Shown: piece after piece, positions 10,887 through 20,635 of the stretch
Numbering within the stretch: position 1 is the first letter of the stretch
Layout: each line of letters starts with the position of its first letter
Assembly: GCA_963989245.1 (NCBI GenBank)
Contig: OZ022345.1
Coordinates: 29,703,112-29,767,111 of the forward strand
DNA: 64,000 bases
Direction: 5' to 3'
From: Nansenia antarctica
Lineage: Eukaryota > Chordata > Actinopteri > Argentiniformes > Microstomatidae
Notes under the pieces: model-generated
Databases searched by the model: none
The model's input: the letters and a program-made list of their open reading frames with translations, nothing else
What the model was told of the DNA's origin: nothing
Program-made: the position numbers and the translations under genes

Positions 10887-11354
10887 ATTCTCATGCTAAA
10901 ATCGACTGTAAATCCAGATTTTAAAGTTGATATTCTTCCCCGTGGAGCATGCCCCCATAACCTGTGCCCCACCCAAAATGTTTAGCACCAGCCGCCACTG
11001 CTCCATGGGTGACCTCACAGATGTATTTTCCTCTATCTGACCCCCTGTAGCCTCTCAGCCTCAGGGACACGTTGCCTCTCTCCAGCTCCTGGGTGATCAG
11101 ACTCACTCTGCCCTCCCAGCCCCCCCCCCCACTGTCACCTGGCCGTTCTCATACTGGTAAATACACTTTGTCTCACTACGCCACCTGATTGTCATGGCAA
11201 CAGCACTGGTCTCAGTTGAGATGTAACATGGGACAGTGACATCTTCACCTTCATCAGCATACACCAGGCGTTTAGTGATTGTGAGTGTAAACTCATCTGT
11301 TGGTGAAGGGAAACATTTTCAACACTTTCAACATCTCACGTCCATACAGGCAGA

Positions 11355-11355
<1 letters not shown>

Positions 11356-11421
<66 letters not shown>
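11356..11421. repeat. CA microsatellite
   Basis: Pure (CA)n upstream of Ig exon A on its strand. The paralogous position next to exon B (13548-13616) also holds one, so it predates the duplication. Confidence 0.95.
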
Positions 11422-11424
<3 letters not shown>

Positions 11425-11568
11425 CTCATATAGACGCATATAGGCCTGCTGTGGATATCCAAACAAGACACACATGGAAATACATCCTGTCTCTCACACA
11501 CACATCAACTAAAACACACACATTAGACAAACACACAGGACACCATAATATACTATAGTACTACAATT

Positions 11569-12025
11569 TGCACAGATTTAATTCTAAAGTACAATTGGGA
11601 GTATTATTTTAAAACCATTTTGTAGTTTATAGTGGAACAAATCATTTCACACTCACCAGCTGCACCACCACCACGAACTGTGAATAATACAATTGAACAT
11701 GTAAATCAGGTTAAACTGTGAGACATATATTGATAATGATGATACAGCGAGCAGGACTGCCATCAGCAGGCTAGTAGCTGTTTCCTTATTAAAGTACACC
11801 CAAACACAATGAACTAGGTATCATACTTGACATGTGTTAAAAGGTTTCTAATGAAGACAACAAGATCAGCATAGACAGTGATGGAATGTTTATAACACAG
11901 TTCTGACTCAGAATACCTCTCCCTGACTCCCTACATGTGAAAGTACAACTGTGTTGTACAAAGAACACTGCTGGTCATTGTTCATGTTCATGTGTTTATA
12001 GTCATGTACTGCAGCTGTACAACAC
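11569..12025. repeat. Segmental duplication, copy 2 (pairs with 8527-8982)
   Basis: See copy 1. This copy is cut at 12025 by the hAT element 12026-13158. The eight bases TACAACAC at the cut are the target duplication, and the duplicated sequence resumes at 13159. Confidence 0.9.
11657..11677 (-). CDS. 21-bp mini-exon, copy 2
   Basis: Same structure as 8610-8630: acceptor, 21 bp, donor gtgagtgtg. One substitution separates the two copies. Confidence 0.4.
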
Positions 12026-13158
12026 TAGGGCTGGGACGACGCGTCGACATAGTCGACTACGTCAATACGTCGACTTGCGTAATGTGCGTCGCAAATAAAC
12101 AACATGGCTGCGACCAGTGGAAACATGGAGGAGGCAGAGTGAAAAATGGATAGCTACTAGCTAATGTTACATAAGCAATGTAGCTCACCACAGTTTGTAT
12201 GTCTTGTCTTCTGGTGTTAGTAACGTTAGCTATGTAGCTGGCTAGCTACAGTAGCCTATTGTCATTGTGGTGCTCGCACATACGTTATCTAGCTCGTAGC
12301 TCGCATGCTACGTTAGCATCAATTTAGCTAATCATAACATAGCAGCGAGAGTAACGTTAGCTAGCCATGTAGCTACTAGCTAGCTATGTGTTGTGGTGAT
12401 GGACAGACTTCTAAATGGCCATGTTGGCATTCAAGTTGGCTAAACATAGCAGTGAGGTGGACATTAAGGGGCCTACACATGATAAGAAATGTGTGCTTTT
12501 TTATTTTCAGGAGGCAAAGCAGTGTGGAGGACTTTTTTTAGCTACGGTAGCCTATTGTCATTGTGGTGCTCGCACCTACGAGGAGTGAGGGGGAGAGAGG
12601 AGCGCAGGAGAGACAAGAGGAGGCAGGTGGGGACAGAGAGGAGGGGGGGAGAGAGAGGAGCGTGGGAGGGGGAGAGCAGAGAGAGGGGGAGAATGTTATA
12701 TTGTTACTGAGAGGTATAGTTACGGTATTCCGGTTAGAATTTCACTCGAATTGCACTAATTAGAGGATTTTATGTTGGTATTTATTTTGGTATTCCTCCT
12801 GAAAATGACTTGAACTTGCCTACTGCATTACTTGCACTTTTCCTTTTATTTGAAGTTAACTTTTATATTTTATGATATTATATTTTATGTTGGACTGTAA
12901 GAAAGAGAGGATATTTTTTGTTGTGGAATATTGCCCTGCAGTGCAGAAGCCTAATTTATTTGTACAAGAATAATTGAATAAAATACTGAAATGTTAATAA
13001 GAGAAGTTTTTGACATTTATTTGTTGAAAATTAAGTGATACATTAATCGAACAGTCAAAAAAATAATCGTTAGACTAATCGTTAAATTAGTCGTTAGAGT
13101 AATCGACTAACCGAAAAAAAATCGCTAGATTAATCGTTAGAAAAATAGTCGTTAGGGA
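12026..13158. mobile_element. Non-autonomous hAT element
   Basis: Starts TAGGGCTGGGACGA and ends AGTCGTTAGGGA. The target duplication TACAACAC is exact at 12018-12025 and 13159-13166. Inner sequence is rich in TAGC/ACGTTAGC motifs and short self-complementary tracts, with a purine-rich stretch near 12585-12700. No transposase domain is visible. Its interior resembles the smaller element 45003-45597, so the two share a family. It landed in the intron side of the Ig exon B donor, leaving gtaagtgttgta intact. Confidence 0.88.
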
Positions 13159-13170
13159 TACAACACTTAC

Positions 13171-13488
13171 GTCTGGTCACTAACATCAGAGTAGACATCT
13201 TCTGGTTGACCATACAGAGGTATTTTCCTCCATCTGACTCCCTGTAGCCTCTCAGCCTCAGGGACACGTTGCCTCTCTCCAGCTCCTGGGTGATCAGACT
13301 CACTCTGCCCTCCCAGCCCCCCCCCTCTGTCACTTGGCCGTTCTTATACTGGTAAATACACTGCCTGTTCGTAAACCACTTGATCGTCATGGTAACAGCA
13401 CTGGTCTCGGGGGAGAGGTGACAGGGGAGGGTGACATCTTCACCTTCAGCAGCAGACACCTGGAGCCTGGTTGTGAGTGTAAACTCAT
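13171..13488 (-). CDS. Ig V-type domain exon B
   Basis: A complete 318-bp exon on the minus strand, from acceptor caccaacag (exon starts 13488) to donor gtaagtgttg (exon ends 13171), with no stop. It encodes an Ig V-type fold: GEDVTLPCHL with the B-strand Cys, MTIKW with the C-strand Trp, a QCIYQY stretch, then ELERGNVSLRLRGYRESDGG and KYLCMV with the F-strand Cys. The DGGKYLC spacing is that of fish immune-type Ig receptors (butyrophilin/NITR-like). Signal peptide, membrane and cytoplasmic exons could not be assigned. It is the intact paralogue of exon A and its donor is now flanked at once by a hAT element. Confidence 0.75.
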
Positions 13489-13546
13489 CTGTTGGTGAAG
13501 GGAAACATTTTCATCACTTTCAACATCTCACGTCCATACAGGCAGA

Positions 13547-13547
<1 letters not shown>

Positions 13548-13616
<69 letters not shown>
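13548..13616. repeat. CA microsatellite
   Basis: Pure (CA)n beside Ig exon B, paralogous to that at 11356. Confidence 0.95.
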
Positions 13617-13618
<2 letters not shown>

Positions 13619-13904
13619 TCACATAGCTCATATAGACACATATAGGCCTGCTGTGGATACCCAAACAAGACACACATGGAAATACATCCTGTCTCTCACA
13701 CACATTAATTAAAACACACACATTAGACAAACACACAGGACACCATAATATACTATACTAGTACTAGTACTACAGTGCTGGAGGAGGTCAAAGGTGATCC
13801 TCAGTAGCAGAGCTCACACTAAAGCACCTCAGCTCAACAACAAGACTCATAAACACCAAACCAGAGACACCAAGCGAACACAGATGTGAACCCAAGTCTA
13901 CCCA

Positions 13905-14227
13905 GCAGTCAGTGTGTTGTATATGTATGTTCTAAATACTGTACTATACTATACATCTACCCAGTCAGTCAGTGTGTTTTATATGTATGTTCTAAATACT
14001 GTTACTATACTATAAATCTACCCAGCAGTCAGTGTGTTTTATATGTATGTTCTAAATACTGTACTATACTATAAATCTACCCAGCAGTCAGTGTGTTTTA
14101 TATGTATGTTCTAAATACTGTTACTATACTATAAATCTACCCAGCAGTCAGTGTGTTTTATATGTATGTTCTAAATACTGTACTATACTATAAATCTACA
14201 CAGCAGTCAGTGTGTTTTATATGTATG
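13905..14227. repeat. 59-60-bp minisatellite, left part
   Basis: Five to six copies of a 59-60-bp unit containing CAGTCAGTGTGTTTTATATG and TTCTAAATACTG. The array is split by the hAT element 14228-17477 and resumes at 17478-17572. Confidence 0.9.
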
Positions 14228-17200
14228 CAGGGTTCGAGTTATGTGGGAGCCAATGGGAGCTGAGCTCCCATAGAGATGGTCTGAGGCACTCTGAGCTCCC
14301 ATGAAGGCAGTAAAATCAAAAATCTGTGGGGGTCGCTAATAATACATTACCACAACTATTATTTGATCAAAATGTCAATGTAATGAATATTATTTAATTT
14401 ATTTTATAAATATTGTAAAATAAACACGTTTTCCAAGAGAACTACGCGCACCATTAATCTCCTGTGAATGACAGTATGCCGTTGACTGCCTGCACTTCAC
14501 CACCAAGACACCATGGGGCGCAGTAGAATATAGTGCAACAGAAAAAGGTTGATTAATCAGCTGTGCGGTAAACCGTTGGAACACACAGTGCACAGCTGAT
14601 TAATCAATTAAACCAATAGAGTGAGACACCAGTTGCCTTTCAGGAAGTAGTGAGATCGTGCACCTAGCCTATTATTGAGAAGCAAACATTAATTCATTAG
14701 CTATACAGGAGTATATTATACAGTAGCTACCATGCCGCCCAAAAAAAGGCCACTGCTGCCGACCGGGTCATCAAGCCTAGAACATTTCGGGTTTTTATCA
14801 AAGAAACCTGCTATGACACCTAACGTTAGCCCTGCTGCTACTGTTACTGCTACTACTGCTGCTACTACTGAGGACTCTGCTACCAGGCCTGAACGCGCAA
14901 CACCCACACACAGTTCAGATGAGGGGCAGAATGAAGAGGTAGGGGAGGCAACGCCACAGAACTGGGGAGAAGATCAGTGGAGATCCTGGAAAAAAAGAAA
15001 CCCCTGGCTATTTGCAAATGAGGATGGCCTTGGATGCCTTGCCTGTAAAGAGGCAAAGACTCTTTTACTTTCAGAGAAAAAGTGGGGAGTGCATTTGGCG
15101 GATGCCTGGATCAATGGGACAGTAAGTAGCCCCGTTCAAAAGCAGTTGCGGAAAAAGATTTATATACACCGCGACAGTCATGCTCATAAACGAGCTGTTG
15201 AAATAGCAGAGCTTAAACAAAAGGAAGTGCTTCCTAAGAACGTAGCAGCACTCACTTCCATTATGTACAAGGAGACAGCAAGTTCGTTCAGGGCAGCCTA
15301 TACTGTGGCTAAAGAAAGGATGCCATATACAAAACTGAATCCAATCATGAAGCTTAATGAGATGAATGGCGCGATAGTCGGCCCTACTCACCGATCTGAT
15401 CATTCATGTGCACAGATTGTAGAGCACATTGCACAGGAGATGAAAAATAAATTCATTTCTAATGTCAAATCACTTAATTTGAGTATAAGCATAACAATAG
15501 ATGAAAGCACAATTCATGGACGAGCGTACATGATTATTTATGTCAGATGCGATGTCACTGGAAATGGAGATGTGGACAATGTGTTTTTTGACATAGTTGA
15601 ACTTGACCAGGGCACAGATGCCGAGTCCCTGTGCAATGCACTGAAAAACAGCCTTCGATCAGCGGGAATGGATGACGAATTTCTTCGGGAAAACCTAATT
15701 AGCATAGCCACAGATGGGGCGGCCGTGCTAACAGGGAGAGTGAATGGACTCATAGCTAGACTGAAACGGGACTTCCCTCGGCTGCAGGCAGTTCACTGTC
15801 TCGCGCATCGGTTAGAATTAGCGGTGAATGACTCATTGAAGGAGGTGACTGGCTGTAATCATTTAGAGTTTTTCCTCTCAAAACTCTATGCTCTTTAACA
15901 CCAGTCCTCGAAAAATGCAAGGGAATTACAGGAAGCAGCTGCGGAACTGAACCTGCAGATACTGAAAATAGGGAAAGTGTTTACAATAAGATGGGTGTCC
16001 AGCAGTTTCAACACTGTCAAAGCTGTGCTGAAGGATTTTCCAGTGTTAGCACGTCACTTTAAATCAGCTAGTGAAGATGGCTCACGCTCCGGTATGGAGA
16101 AGGCCAAGTACACTGGTTTACGTAAGCATCTGACATCCACTGGATTTCTCTCTGATTTAGCAACAATGAAAGACGTGTTACGTGAACTACAAAGTCTCTC
16201 CCTGAAACTACAGAAACGCGACACATCCCTGATTGATGCAAGCCGCCACATTCACCAAACGATCGAGGTGCTCTCTGCCATGAAGGACCAGGGAGGGAAA
16301 ACAGAAATGAAAGTCAAAATGGCCATAACCAGCGGTCAGTTCAAAGAGGTTGCTCTCACCGAAACGCAACGTAAAATAAACAAGTCCCAATTTTACCAGT
16401 CAATTATTGATAATCTCACCAAGCGTCTCCCTGACAGTGAGCTGGTAAGCATGTTGAAGCCTCTGGATCAGCACTTCTGGCCAAAAGAGAGGGCAGAACT
16501 TGTTCTATTTGGAGAGCGTGAGGTGGGGAAGTTTGCTAAACTTCTCGGAGAGCCTTCGAGTGATGCTGTCAGTGAGTTCAGAGACTGGAAATTACAAGAC
16601 AAGGAACAGCAGGGTAAAACCTTGAAAAGACTTATAGTGGCGAGCAACACTTTTCTTCCGACCTCTGCAGAGTGTGAGAGGGGCTTTTCTGGATGCAATG
16701 ACACTGACAGTCAGAACAGGAACCGGCTGCAAGCCAGGAGCCTTACCGCATTGTTGTTCGTGGACTTAAATGGGCCTCCGATCGACAAATTTGACCCTCT
16801 CCCGTTCATCCAATCTTGGATAAAGAAAGGACATCGGACGTCAGCATCATGGGTTCCAGGACCGCGACCGCAGCCTACTGAAAACAGACCACTTTGGTCT
16901 ATCTTGTCTCCGTAAAGGTAAGGTGGCTTTTACTTTTTACTAACCTAGTGTACTAACCTAAACTGTCACTGTACCCAACCCTAACTATATGTTTACATGC
17001 CAACTAATTAGCTAATTCATTTCTGTCATTTAGAGCTGAGGGGAGCAACAGAGAGACGGACAACAGGACAGCAACTGAGAGACAGACAACAGGACAGTAA
17101 CAGAGAGACAACGGGAGAGGAGAGCAATAGAGACAGAACTGAATGCACTGAACCTTTTTTTTATTCTTTGCATTATTAACACTGTTGTGTTATTGTGTTA

Positions 17201-17477
17201 TTAAAGTGTTTAAGTGTTTTATGGTAAAGCATTATGAGTGGTGTGTGTGTGCAGGGTGCTCGTGAGTTGTATATTTTGGGGAGGGGGGAGGCTTGTGTAT
17301 GGGGGCGGGGGCGGGGGGTCCTCACACAAAGGACTGACCACCTTAATCCGCTACTGCCTATAGCTAATTAAAACTTGTAAGTCCCATCGCTGTGTGGGCA
17401 TGATTCGCGCGTGCATGAGAACATTTCGCACTGTTATTTTGGAGACCCCCACAGAGTTCATCTTATAACGAACCCTG
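14228..17477. mobile_element. Full-length hAT transposon, transposase with one stop
   Basis: Termini CAGGGTTCGAGTTAT and (reverse complement) CAGGGTTCGTTATAAG; target duplication TATGTATG exact at 14220-14227 and 17478-17485. The length of 3250 bp with a transposase spanning most of the middle fits an autonomous hAT. Non-coding ends are 504 bp on the left and about 560 bp on the right, the latter with a G-rich stretch near 17280-17320. Confidence 0.93.
14732..16915 (+). pseudogene. hAT transposase with one in-frame stop
   Basis: One frame covers 14732-16915 (727 codons plus the final stop), interrupted only by TAA at 15896-15898. The N-terminus is basic, then Thr/Ala-rich, then a Cys-containing DNA-binding segment (GCLACKEAKTL, about residue 103). 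The RNase H-like catalytic core shows ITIDEST (about 253) and ATDGAA (327), followed by HCLAHRLELAV. The C-terminal hAT dimerisation region has SAECERGFS (about 645) and RNRLQARSL. The layout resembles the KIAA1586/ZNF862-like group of hAT proteins. Because a single base made the stop and the rest is open, this copy died recently. Confidence 0.85.
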
Positions 17478-17572
17478 TATGTATGTTCTAAATACTGTAC
17501 TATACTATAAATCTACCCAGCAGTCAGTGTGTTGTATATGCATGTTCTAAATACTGTTACTATACTATAAAG
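17478..17572. repeat. 59-60-bp minisatellite, right part
   Basis: Continuation of the 13905-14227 array beyond the hAT insertion; about one and a half units. Confidence 0.9.
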
Positions 17573-18256
17573 GTAAGACAAAGCAGCCACGGACATGTGA
17601 GACAGTAATATGACTTACTAGGAACTTTGGACTCTGCCATTTCCCTGCAGGAAGAGTTGGAGAGCAGTATTACCATTGATACAGACACCATCTGTCCATC
17701 AACATCATTTGAACAGTAAACACAAGTACAGGCCTTCGTTTTAAAACAGAAACGTTGTGTTTAGTTCAGTGGAAAGAGAAATACTGAGAGAGCCTCTTAC
17801 CTTCACCAGTCCTCAATCTCTTCTCTTCAGATTAACGACAGTCGATGTAAATCCACTTCAATACTTCTTACACATGAACAGATTCAAACAGTATTTCCCA
17901 AGAACGTCTGAATTATTCGGTGTTTATTTGTCTCCACAGCACACTGCCCTTGTAAGAAACCTACCTGACAGTGTACTTTCACTTTCTCTGATGAACAGGA
18001 AGGGGTGTGCTTAAAGCAGTGGACTGGCGCCCCCTACAGGCCGTACAACATAACTTCAGCCAGCCTGTTGGGTTCCACGTCCAGGTACCATCCTTAGCTT
18101 CAGAGGTGGTCAGCTGACATCTGTCCCTTGAGAGTAAAGACACATGTAACAAGTATCTTAGAGAACACTGTTAACAGAATGCTAATTATCAAGTTATAGA
18201 CCAGATGATCAGAAAACCCTAGATTTGTTAGGAGAGAGAAGGTCAGCACCGTCGAA
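17573..18256. other. Host spacer between immune locus and TIR element
   Basis: No assured gene. On the minus strand a pyrimidine tract and CTTCCTGCAG acceptor near 17648 precede a short ATG-containing stretch and a gtaagt donor near 17615; this could be a small exon of the minus-strand immune gene. A CTGGCGCCCCCTACAGG block at 18024-18040 is a common vertebrate motif of no clear role. Confidence 0.25.
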
Positions 18257-18292
18257 ATGAACTCACACGGGACAGGATCTAAAGTTTACAAG
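18257..18292 (+). CDS. Possible first coding exon of a plus-strand host gene
   Basis: ATG at 18257 in the context GTCGAAATGA opens twelve codons (MNSHGTGSKVYK) that end exactly at a strong donor, AAG|gtaagagaa. A second acceptor-like site, tttatccacag at about 18440, follows but the frame then hits a stop near the edge of the TIR element. This may be the start of the gene whose exon is at 25233-25378. It was not recognised and is supported only by the splice pattern. Confidence 0.3.
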
Positions 18293-18599
18293 GTAAGAGA
18301 ATAAGTATATCTTTTTTATATTTTCTTTTTCGTTCTCTACCAGGTAATTTATTTATAACAGTAGAAAACGTGATTGATCACAATAACAAACATATAACAC
18401 AATGAGAACACAGTAATGATATGCTGTGTTTATCCACAGGTAACCCAAGATGATTAAGCATGGGAGCCGATTCCTAGAAGGCTGATTAAATCAAATCCGG
18501 CGATTATCTTCTAACCTGCGATAATTTCAGTTTGCGTTCGGTTCCATCAATGTGGCTCAAATAATTTTCCTTAATAATAAATAATAATAATCCTTCTGA

Positions 18600-19440
18600 G
18601 CAATCTTGGTCGTGAGCAGGTTTAATAATAATAATAATAATAACTTTATTTGTATAGCGCTTTTCCTGCAAACGTTGCAGCTCAAAGTGCTTTAATCATT
18701 ATATAATCTTAATTTAATTATTTTGTAATTTAAATGCAATATTAAAATGATGGGTTTTTATAATCTTAATTTAATTATTTAGTCATTTAAAGGCAATATT
18801 AAAAATATGGGTTTTTAGTCTTGACTTGAACATATGTGCTGAGGTTGCATCCCTAATGTAAACTGGCAGTGAGACACACTCTGGGTGCATAACATGAGAA
18901 TGCAGCCTCAGCAAATCTCTTCTTTTGTACATGTGGTACACAGAGAAAACCAGCGTCAGAAGACCTGAGAGCTCTATTGGGCTGATATGCTAGCAGAAGA
19001 CCTGAGAGCTCTATTGGGCTGATATGCTAGCAGAAGACCTGAGAGCTCTATTGGGCTGATATGCTAGCAGAAGACCTGAGAGCTCTATTGGGCTGATATG
19101 CTAGCACAAGGTCTGAACATATTCTGGTGCTGTGCCAGTGAGAGCTTTGTAAACAAGCAGAAGGATCTTGAAATCTATTCTGAACTTAACAGGAAGCCAG
19201 TGTAGAGTCTCTAAAATAGGAGTTATATGAGCTCGTCTGCTTGTTTTGGTTAAAACTCTCGCTGCTGCATTTTGGACTAATTGCAGCTGGCCAATAGCTT
19301 TCTGAGAGAAGAGCAGAAAGGAGACTTGTTACAATAGTCCAAACGTTTAATAACAAAAGCATGCATTAACACTTCTGCATCAGCTTGCCGGAGAACATTT
19401 CTAACTTTTGCAATTATTCCGTAGATGATAAAAAGCAGGC
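18600..19440 (-). mobile_element. 3' end of a LINE (L2/CR1-like) with tail repeat
   Basis: Minus-strand fragments encode the C-terminal part of a non-LTR retrotransposon ORF2: a KRLDYCN motif near 19350, then pieces of the usual downstream LHWLPV-type region and a FLCVPHV-like end, with several frameshifts. The 3' end carries TTGTATAGCGCTTTTC read on the plus strand, and an ATT/AAT microsatellite tail at 18600-18650. At 18950-19110 a 37-38-bp stretch is tandemly repeated four times. The element is 5' truncated and dead. Confidence 0.6.
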
Positions 19441-19970
19441 TGGTTTAGGTAATGCGTGCGTCAAAAAATTCTCACAGGCGGAAACTACATCCCGAACGAC
19501 AGTTCCTCAAGTGTCTTTTAGGAAATATTGTGACACAGCCCAATGAAAAGGACTACCTGTAGGCGAAATCATTTTTCTGTTTTTTACATGTGCTTAAACT
19601 ACAGATTGTAAGCTTTCAAATGATGCATCATACATTGAAATCGGAAACAAATTGAAGACGACATGAGTATTTGAAAGTTGCTACACCGGAAATCACTAAG
19701 CACAGAAAATCCCCATCAAAGATAATGGATCCCCATCAAACAACAAGAAACGAAGTCATTGTGTTATATATTACACTTATTTAATGAACGTAAAACTGTT
19801 CGGAAAAATAACGAGTGGGTACTTCACATCTTCGAGTTGAATGTTAGCTAAAAAAACGAAAATCTGAAGAAAAAAAAAAAAAAACTTTCAAGACGAATTT
19901 GACGTCTTTCTCATTTCCGAGAGGTGTCCAGAAACACCAGCAGCAGTCACATATTAGTTCCCACTTTTTA

Positions 19971-20029
<59 letters not shown>

Positions 20030-20169
20030 TAACAGCGGTGTGGTTGGCATAGGGGTTAAGGCAGCCAGCTAGAGGTCCGAAGGTTGCCACTTCAATACTT
20101 GATTTAATTTAATGTTTTATTTATATTTATTGTTTTACATTTAACCGAAGCCTTCATGCAAATCGATTT

Positions 20170-20211
<42 letters not shown>

Positions 20212-20437
20212 CAGATATATATATATATAGTGAATCATCTATCCATCAGTAATCATAAGAAAAAATAATATATGCCAAATCCAGGGTTCAGTTAGAAGAA
20301 CATAATTTACTCAGAAAGGCTTCAAACACCATTGTAATCGTGTCAGTTCTTGTAAATTAGCCTGCACCATCATTTTATAGCCTACTTACTTTTTTAGATG
20401 AGATTTTAGATTCAGACAACGAAATGCAGTAAAAAGT
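19441..20437. other. Inner part of TIR element copy 1 with AT microsatellites
   Basis: Holds (AT)n tracts at 19974-20008 and 20172-20230, a GATA tract, and a tRNA-like segment around 20036-20090 (AGGGGTTAAGGCAGCCAGCT). Equivalent blocks lie inverted at 49620-49690 and 53370-53430. No gene. Confidence 0.6.
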
Positions 20438-20620
20438 TGTTGTGTCCTGTTTATACCGCCAGTGGGCGCTAGTATGCTAGTGATGTATGCAGTGACGGAA
20501 GTGAAGTATGCACTTACGGATGTCGAGAAGGGGAGTTGAATAAACGTGCGAAGGGAACAGCAGCTGCGTGTCTCCCGGTCTCATTCTTTCCTAACTACTT
20601 TCTTACTACAGAATACCACA
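20438..20620 (+). repeat. 5' LTR of the Gypsy element
   Basis: 183 bp, TGTTGTGTCC...ATACCACA. It holds a GAATAAAC polyadenylation-like signal near 20537. Confidence 0.93.
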
Positions 20621-20635
20621 TTTTTGGCGACGAGG

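Larger units (their letters stand above)
9030..11000. mobile_element. hAT DNA transposon, internally degenerate
   Basis: Left terminus CAGGGGAGGCTGGT and right terminus (reverse complement) CAGTGGCGGCTGGT form the inverted repeats; both continue to a GGGGCA block. The target duplication CTCCATGG is exact on both sides (9022-9029 and 11001-11008), giving the 8 bp expected for hAT. Inside are the first coding part of a transposase, a CA microsatellite, a large minisatellite and nothing else coding. Confidence 0.92.
8983..11296 (-). pseudogene. Ig V-type exon A, interrupted by a hAT element
   Basis: Minus-strand exon starting at 11296 after the acceptor ttcaccaacag and ending at 8983 before the donor gtaagtgttg. 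It encodes an Ig V-type domain: GEDVTVPC holds the first Cys, TIRW the conserved Trp, then LERGNVSLRLRGY and GKYICEV around the second Cys. The 1971-bp hAT element 9030-11000 splits the exon about 47 bp before its end. In addition the C-run at 11120-11130 has 11 bases where exon B's spacing shows the frame needs one more or two fewer, so a frameshift is present. Exon A is therefore doubly disabled. It is a duplicate of exon B. Confidence 0.8.

Noticed and set aside
9989..10972. 327-codon minus-strand frame with Pro/Tyr/Ser repeats
   Set aside because: It is the translation of the 31-bp minisatellite inside a hAT element; no unit has a stop in any frame, and there is no start, signal or splice context.
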